NCBI GenBank assembly: GCA_913057205.1
Contig: CAJXNO010000008.1
Span: 36,409 to 100,408, forward strand
Direction of reading: 5' to 3'
DNA: 64,000 nt
From: an uncultured Flavobacteriales bacterium
GTDB taxonomy: Bacteria; Bacteroidota; Bacteroidia; Flavobacteriales_G; Salibacteraceae
In this document: piece after piece, positions 59,916-64,000 of the stretch
Layout: the number at the start of each line of letters is the position of its first letter
Position numbering within the stretch: position 1 is the first letter of the stretch
Made by a program: the position numbers and the translations under genes
Notes under the pieces: generated by a model
The model's database searches: none
What the model was told of the DNA's origin: nothing
What the model saw: the letters and a program-made list of their open reading frames with translations, nothing else

Positions 59916-60722
59916 TCAAGTTAAGTTTTTCGTTTCCTGCAGCAATTCCTGCAAATCTTTATAAAGCCCTTCTGCCTCTTTCAGGCGTTTGCTCTTAGGA
60001 AAACGATCCACAAAATTAACGTATGCTTCCATAGCAGCTTCAATTCTCTCTAATTTTTTCTCCTCCACGCTGTTAACTGCCAGTAGGTAACCAGAGCGAT
60101 ACTCTAGGTACCACGCTTCTTCTTTGAACTGTGAGCTCGGATAACTCTGGTTGAAATTATCGAAAGCCACCTGTGCCGCACGGTAGTTCTCCATGCGGTA
60201 AAAGAGTTTAGCTGCCTTGAATTCCTTCAACTCCAGCTTAAAGCGCAGTTCATCTAGGAGCTGATTGGTGCTATCGATCCGAGAACTGTTTGGATAATCG
60301 ATCGCGAAGAGTTGCAGTGATCGAATGGCCCGCTGGGTATCGGTTTGATCCAATGACCACTTGGGAGACATCTTATATTGACAAAAAGCAGCAAGAAACT
60401 GCACCTCTTCCTTGAAGTCAGAATTCGGATAGTTCTTGTAGAACTGGGTAAAGCGATGCGAAGCCAGGATGTAATCCGTTAATCTGAAATCAGTTTTCGC
60501 CTGGTAATAAGCAATTTTTTCGCCTTTATCCGTACCACGATAAACAATGTAAAGCTCCTCAAACAACGGATAAGCCTTGGCGTATTTACCCCCCTTGTAG
60601 TACTCCAATGCCTTGTCATACTTGTATTGCATGTCGGCACTTTTCAACACCTTTCGGTACTCCGTACAACTGGAAAATACGATCAGAGTGGTGAACAAAA
60701 TGAGTCCTAGGAGCTTTTTCAT
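59916..60722 (-). CDS. bamD: Outer membrane protein assembly factor BamD
   Basis: A 268-residue lipoprotein; start at 60722 (MKKLLGLILF), lipobox VFSSC. TPR-like helical repeats follow: MQYKYDKALEYYKGGKYAKAYPLFEEL, FYKNYPNSDFKEEVQFLAAFC, FAIDYPNSSRIDS and FDNFNQSYPSSQFKEEAWYL. It is the peripheral subunit of the BAM complex that inserts outer-membrane beta-barrels. Heads the bamD-rpoZ-coaBC-DUF4835 operon. Confidence 0.93.
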   Translation of the reverse strand: MKKLLGLILFTTLIVFSSCTEYRKVLKSADMQYKYDKALEYYKGGKYAKAYPLFEELYIVYRGTDKGEKIAYYQAKTDFRLTDYILASHRFTQFYKNYPNSDFKEEVQFLAAFCQYKMSPKWSLDQTDTQRAIRSLQLFAIDYPNSSRIDSTNQLLDELRFKLELKEFKAAKLFYRMENYRAAQVAFDNFNQSYPSSQFKEEAWYLEYRSGYLLAVNSVEEKKLERIEAAMEAYVNFVDRFPKSKRLKEAEGLYKDLQELLQETKNLT

Positions 60723-60731
60723 ACGGGAGCA

Positions 60732-60739
60732 CAAAACTA
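60732..60739 (-). promoter_or_regulatory. Candidate -7 box of the bamD operon
   Basis: TAGTTTTG on the minus strand fits TAnnTTTG, ten bases before the bamD ATG at 60722, so the transcript would be nearly leaderless. No -33 match. Confidence 0.4.
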
Positions 60740-60818
60740 ATGGTCCTTTTGGGTTTAACGTGTTAATAAGTGCTTAGGTATGTGAAAAGCCTTTGCTAAG
60801 GGAAAACCTCTTATTTGC

Positions 60819-60826
60819 TAATTTTG
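60819..60826 (+). promoter_or_regulatory. Candidate -7 box of the alpha-oxoamine synthase gene
   Basis: TAATTTTG fits TAnnTTTG, with TTTG 23 bases upstream (60792-60795), slightly longer than usual. It lies 34 bases before the ATG at 60860 and opposite to the bamD promoter. Confidence 0.4.
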
Positions 60827-60859
60827 TTGATTAATTTGAATTACTGAAACCTCAATAGA

Positions 60860-62104
60860 ATGAAAGACATTTTTGAGAAGATCAAGGAGAACCGTGGTCC
60901 ATTAGGACAGTACAGTCAAGTTGGACATGGATACTTCTTCTTTCCGAAGCTTGAAGGGCCGATCAACAACCGTATGAAGTTCCGAGGCAAGGATGTATTG
61001 ACCTGGAGCTTGAACAACTACCTCGGCTTGGCCAACCACCCAGAAGTTCGTGAGGCAGACGCCAAAGCAGCAGAAGAATGGGGACTCGCCTATCCGATGG
61101 GTGCTCGTATGATGTCTGGAAATTCGAACTACCATGAGCAATTGGAGGCTGAACTCTCCGCTTTTGTAGGAAAAGAAGATACCATCCTGTTGAACTACGG
61201 CTATCAAGGCATGGCTTCAACGGTAGATGCACTTGTAGACCGAAACGATGTGATTGTGTATGACAGTGAGTCGCACGCTTGTATCATGGACGGCATGCGC
61301 ATGCACGTTGGTAAGCGTTTCGTTTATCAGCACAATGACATCGACAGCTTGAAGGTGCAGTTGGAACGTGCAACAAAACTGGTTGAGAACACCAATGGAG
61401 GAATTCTAGTGATCACCGAAGGTGTGTTCGGGATGGCTGGCGATCAAGGAAAGTTGAAAGAGATCGTTGAATTGAAAGGTCAGTACAACTTCCGCTTGTT
61501 CGTTGATGATGCACATGGTATCGGAACACTTGGTGCTACAGGTGCCGGCACAGGTGAAGAGCAAGGTTGTATGGATGGCATCGATGTTTACTTCGGAACC
61601 TTTGCGAAATCATTTGCTTTGATCGGTGGATTCATCTCTTCTGATGAAAAGATCGTTGAATACCTGCGCTATAATACCCGTTCGCAGATCTTCGCGAAAT
61701 CGCTTCCAATGCCGATCGTTATCGGTGCCTTGAAGCGATTGGAATTGATGCGTAACGACCCATCTCACAAAGAGAACCTTTGGAAGATCGTAAACATGCT
61801 TCAGAAGAAGTTGATCGATAACGGATTCAACCTCGGACGCACCAACTCATGTGTTACACCTGTATTCCTGAGCGGTGGTCCATTTGAAGCAGCAAACGTT
61901 ATCCTTGACCTTCGTGAGAACCACGGAATCTTTTGCTCGATGGTGATCTATCCAGTTGTACCGAAGGATACCATCATGCTTCGACTGATCCCAACTGCCG
62001 TTCACACGGAAGAAGATGTGAACTACACGATCGACATCTTCAAGAAGGTGAAAGACAAGCTGGAGAACGGACATTATGCGAAAGACAAGATCGTTTACGC
62101 TTAA
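60860..62104 (+). CDS. Alpha-oxoamine synthase (serine/cysteate acyltransferase-like PLP enzyme)
   Basis: A 414-residue fold-type I PLP enzyme of the KBL/AONS/serine palmitoyltransferase family. PLP Lys250 is in FGTFAKSFALIGGF, with ESHAC (His139 stacking on PLP) and VDDAHGIG (Asp217) upstream. The N-terminal GPLGQYSQVGHGYFFFPKLEGP is not found in KBL or AONS and fits lipid-forming members. These enzymes condense an amino acid with an acyl thioester. In Bacteroidota close relatives make the sphingoid or capnine (sulfonolipid) base. Which amino acid is used (serine or cysteate) cannot be told from sequence alone. No biotin or threonine-degradation genes are nearby. Confidence 0.85.
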   Translation: MKDIFEKIKENRGPLGQYSQVGHGYFFFPKLEGPINNRMKFRGKDVLTWSLNNYLGLANHPEVREADAKAAEEWGLAYPMGARMMSGNSNYHEQLEAELSAFVGKEDTILLNYGYQGMASTVDALVDRNDVIVYDSESHACIMDGMRMHVGKRFVYQHNDIDSLKVQLERATKLVENTNGGILVITEGVFGMAGDQGKLKEIVELKGQYNFRLFVDDAHGIGTLGATGAGTGEEQGCMDGIDVYFGTFAKSFALIGGFISSDEKIVEYLRYNTRSQIFAKSLPMPIVIGALKRLELMRNDPSHKENLWKIVNMLQKKLIDNGFNLGRTNSCVTPVFLSGGPFEAANVILDLRENHGIFCSMVIYPVVPKDTIMLRLIPTAVHTEEDVNYTIDIFKKVKDKLENGHYAKDKIVYA

Positions 62105-62128
62105 GTTTCGTTCGAACCAATACTTTAG

Positions 62129-62156
62129 AAGCCGGTTTTATCACCGGCTTTTTTTT
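62129..62156 (+). terminator. Intrinsic terminator after the alpha-oxoamine synthase gene
   Basis: AAGCCGGT and ACCGGCTT pair (8 bp) around a six-base loop, followed by six more T. It lies 25 bases after the stop. Confidence 0.92.
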
Positions 62157-62194
62157 ATCCAATTTTTTTAAACCATTACATCACTAGACATCTT

Positions 62195-63049
62195 ATGAAA
62201 AGACTAATTACCCTCACCATTGCTGGACTGATCAGCATCGGAACATTTGCACAAGATCTACCAAAGCCGAGCCCCGCTGCCAAAGTGGAACAACGTGTTG
62301 GACTCACCGATATCACCGTTACGTATTCACGTCCTGGCGTAAAAGGCAGAACCATTTGGGGCGACCTCGTTCCTTACGGTGAAGTATGGAGAGCAGGTGC
62401 CAACAAAGCCACCCTGTTCTCAACGAATAGCGATATCAAAGTGAACGGCCAAGACCTTGTTGCCGGCGATTACTCGATCTTCATGATTCCTGAAAACGGA
62501 GGTGATTGGGCTGTTATCTTCAATAATGAGACTGAACTCTGGGGAGCAGGGAATCTAAACCGAGAAGAAGACGCGCTCAACCTTGAGGTTTCTCCAGAAA
62601 TGATTGAAAACAACACCGAGCGTTTGGAATATCACTTCACCGATGTGAACATGAAGGCGGCTGAGCTTTGTATGGATTGGGCTGGCATGCGAATCACCTT
62701 GATGATCGAGGCAGATCCAATGGAACAAGCCATGAAGAACATCACCACCGCACTCGAAGAAGCAGAAGAAGGCGACAAATGGAAAGTGTACCGCACTGCT
62801 GCTTCATTTGCGGAAGACAACAACATGACCGCTGAAGGATTGGAATGGATCAAGGAATCGGTGTCGCTGATGGAGAACTGGTACAGCTATTGGGTGTATG
62901 CAGGACTCTTGGCTCAAAATGGTGAAAACCAAGAAGCGATCAAGAAGGCTGAAAAAGCGATTGAGATCGGCAAGAAAGACGCTGAAGCCAATGGCGATAC
63001 GTTCAGTTATGAAGACCGCATTCTTGCAGACATCGAAGGATGGAAATAG
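62195..63049 (+). CDS. DUF2911 domain-containing exported protein
   Basis: A 284-residue protein with signal peptide ending IGTFAQ. The DUF2911 domain spans residues ~22-165: PSPAAKVEQRVGLTDITVTYSRPGVKGR, VPYGEVWRAGANKATLFSTN and GDYSIFMIPE are typical. A TPR-like helical part follows (residues ~180-284, NWYSYWVYAGLLAQNGENQEAIKKAEKAIEIGKK). Periplasmic; function unknown. Flanked by strong terminators on both sides, so monocistronic. Confidence 0.92.
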   Translation: MKRLITLTIAGLISIGTFAQDLPKPSPAAKVEQRVGLTDITVTYSRPGVKGRTIWGDLVPYGEVWRAGANKATLFSTNSDIKVNGQDLVAGDYSIFMIPENGGDWAVIFNNETELWGAGNLNREEDALNLEVSPEMIENNTERLEYHFTDVNMKAAELCMDWAGMRITLMIEADPMEQAMKNITTALEEAEEGDKWKVYRTAASFAEDNNMTAEGLEWIKESVSLMENWYSYWVYAGLLAQNGENQEAIKKAEKAIEIGKKDAEANGDTFSYEDRILADIEGWK

Positions 63050-63070
63050 ACGCGAACGAGCATGCATGAA

Positions 63071-63100
63071 AAAGGGGGCAAAAGCCCCCTTTTTTGTTTT
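63071..63100. terminator. Bidirectional intrinsic terminator between DUF2911 and FKBP genes
   Basis: AAAGGGGGC and GCCCCCTTT pair perfectly (9 bp) around AAAA; a T-rich tract follows on the plus strand and an A tract precedes it, so it works for both converging genes. Confidence 0.92.
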
Positions 63101-63117
63101 AATGAAAGGTTGTAAAC

Positions 63118-63897
63118 CTACTTAACAGAAATCAATTCCACTTCAAAGATCAAGGTCTCCCCTGGTCCGATCATCTGTCCAGCGCCACGCTCACCATATG
63201 CCAGTTCACTTGGAATGTAAAGCTTATAAACCGCACCTGGCTTCATCAACTGCAGTCCTTCGGTCCAACCCTTGATGACTTGGTTCAGCCCGAAGGTGGC
63301 CGGTTGACCGCGTTGCTTGCTGCTATCGAACACTTGTCCGTCAATGGTAGTGCCTTCATAGTGGACGGTAACTTGATCGGTTGCCTTTGGCGACTCACCC
63401 TTACCTTCTTTCAGTACTTCATACTGAAGGCCGCTCTCTGTGGTGGTTACCTCTTTGCGTTCAGCATTCTTCATAAGGAACTCTTTGCCTCGCTTACGCG
63501 CTTGCTCAGCTTGCTTTTGTTTCATTCCTGTCATGTAAGCGTTCACCACTTGTTGTGCTTCTTGGGCGCTCATGGAAGTGGGTTGCCCCATCAATACGGC
63601 CGACATTCCCTTCATGAATGCTCCCATGTTGAAGTCTTGTATGCCCTGCATTTTAAAGCTTTCTGCAATGCTCACACCATAGGCGTAGCTCATTTGATCA
63701 ACTTCGTTGTTTTCATCCATATCACCGCCGTAAAGCTGCATCAGTTTCACTTGGTTCTCTTCAAGGGTTGCCATTTGTTCTTCGAGTTTTTGCTGGCGCT
63801 CCAACATCTTCTCTTGGTTCTCACTGGATGCCTTTTGTGCATAACCGCTTCCAACGGTAGCACCGATCATTATCATGCTCACTAAAATCTTCTTCAT
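63118..63897 (-). CDS. FKBP-type peptidyl-prolyl cis-trans isomerase (FkpA/Mip-like)
   Basis: A 259-residue exported isomerase; start at 63897 ([10 protein letters not shown]) with signal peptide ending SGYAQ. Residues ~22-140 are the helical dimerisation domain ([35 protein letters not shown]). The FKBP domain follows (~150-259): [49 protein letters not shown] and [10 protein letters not shown]. It assists folding of periplasmic proteins. A J-domain gene ends 11 bases upstream on the same strand. Confidence 0.93.
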   Translation of the reverse strand: MKKILVSMIMIGATVGSGYAQKASSENQEKMLERQQKLEEQMATLEENQVKLMQLYGGDMDENNEVDQMSYAYGVSIAESFKMQGIQDFNMGAFMKGMSAVLMGQPTSMSAQEAQQVVNAYMTGMKQKQAEQARKRGKEFLMKNAERKEVTTTESGLQYEVLKEGKGESPKATDQVTVHYEGTTIDGQVFDSSKQRGQPATFGLNQVIKGWTEGLQLMKPGAVYKLYIPSELAYGERGAGQMIGPGETLIFEVELISVK

Positions 63898-63907
63898 CGA
63901 CCTTGTT

Positions 63908-64000
63908 CTATTTATTGAGTTTATCATATGCTTCTTTTACTTGATGAAATTTCTCTACTGCTGCCTTCTTCACGTCTTCGCCCACATCTCCTAAACGATC
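63908..64000 (-). CDS. J-domain protein, C-terminal end (rest outside window)
   Basis: The last 30 codons of a gene that continues beyond the window. The translated end, [20 protein letters not shown] then YDKLNK, fits the third and fourth helices of a J-domain as found at the C-terminus of TerB/DjlA-like proteins. Hsp70 co-chaperone role is likely. It ends 11 bases before the FKBP gene, probably the same operon. Confidence 0.65.
   Translation of the reverse strand, partial: DRLGDVGEDVKKAAVEKFHQVKEAYDKLNK

Overview
The window is chromosomal DNA from a member of the Bacteroidota, most likely a free-living, aerobic, aquatic relative of the Flavobacteriales. The evidence is: four large secreted proteins with type IX secretion (T9SS) C-terminal sorting domains; lineage-typical families (DUF5606, DUF4199, DUF4835, DUF2911, DUF6702, head-GIN, HEAT-like small repeats, Bacteroidota ECF sigma factor); the bamD-rpoZ-coaBC-DUF4835 gene block; bacillithiol synthesis (BshA); S46 dipeptidyl peptidase; and promoter boxes of the Bacteroidota TAnnTTTG type, with no Shine-Dalgarno sequences. 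I see no phage, integrase, insertion sequence, CRISPR array, rRNA or tRNA. One RNA gene is clear: the small signal recognition particle RNA at 36713-36813.

Layout. 1-4981: tail of a glycosyltransferase, DUF6702, DUF5606, a T9SS subtilisin-like protease and a lone HsdR-N nuclease-like domain. 4997-8648: holA converging on a minus-strand operon (small membrane protein, GT2 glycosyltransferase, ECF sigma factor, rsmG). 8760-13677: a GH3-like/serine hydrolase fusion whose GH3 half has lost its catalytic loop, bshA, and a LON-domain protein. 12857-16306: three small cysteine-rich lipoproteins interspersed with a serine hydrolase and a DoxX/MauE-thioredoxin fusion. 16400-24268: a 25-residue-repeat protein, MORN and head-GIN envelope proteins, peptidase E, a T9SS PKD protein, a DPP11-type S46 peptidase, a HiPIP-type iron-sulfur protein and a 63-bp stump of an ABC-transporter ATPase gene. 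24314-32755: fused acyl-CoA mutase IcmF, a T9SS protein, a GT39 membrane glycosyltransferase and a methyltransferase. 32916-35038: a sulfide:quinone oxidoreductase / DsrC-like / DsrE2-like operon. 35129-39287: GT2, DUF4199, SRP RNA and a long gene broken by three in-frame stop codons. 39311-53561: T9SS PNGase F-like glycosidase, aldo/keto reductase, aat, an rRNA methyltransferase, ferredoxin, DUF3108, DUF1573, S41 peptidase, EEP nuclease, a cysteine-repeat peptide, two large SPOR-containing envelope proteins and a LOG-family protein. 54112-64000: PD40 lipoprotein, clpP, a response regulator with an in-frame amber codon, an alpha/beta hydrolase-OsmC fusion, DUF4835-coaBC-rpoZ-bamD, an alpha-oxoamine synthase, DUF2911, an FKBP isomerase and the tail of a J-domain protein.

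How the genes fit together: secreted and periplasmic peptidases (subtilase, DPP11-type S46, PepE, S41) and a PNGase F-like enzyme suggest use of protein and glycoprotein. The sulfide oxidoreductase operon, bacillithiol synthesis, OsmC fusion and CxxC proteins suggest handling of sulfide and thiol or peroxide stress. The points most worth a second look are the two otherwise intact reading frames interrupted only by single-transition stop codons (36879-39287 and 55847-56239), the compact sulfur-transfer operon, the clustered cysteine-rich lipoproteins, the pseudo-GH3 fusion, an intrinsic terminator lying inside a signal-peptide coding region, and the ABC-gene stump. No clearly novel multi-gene defence or biosynthetic system is visible.
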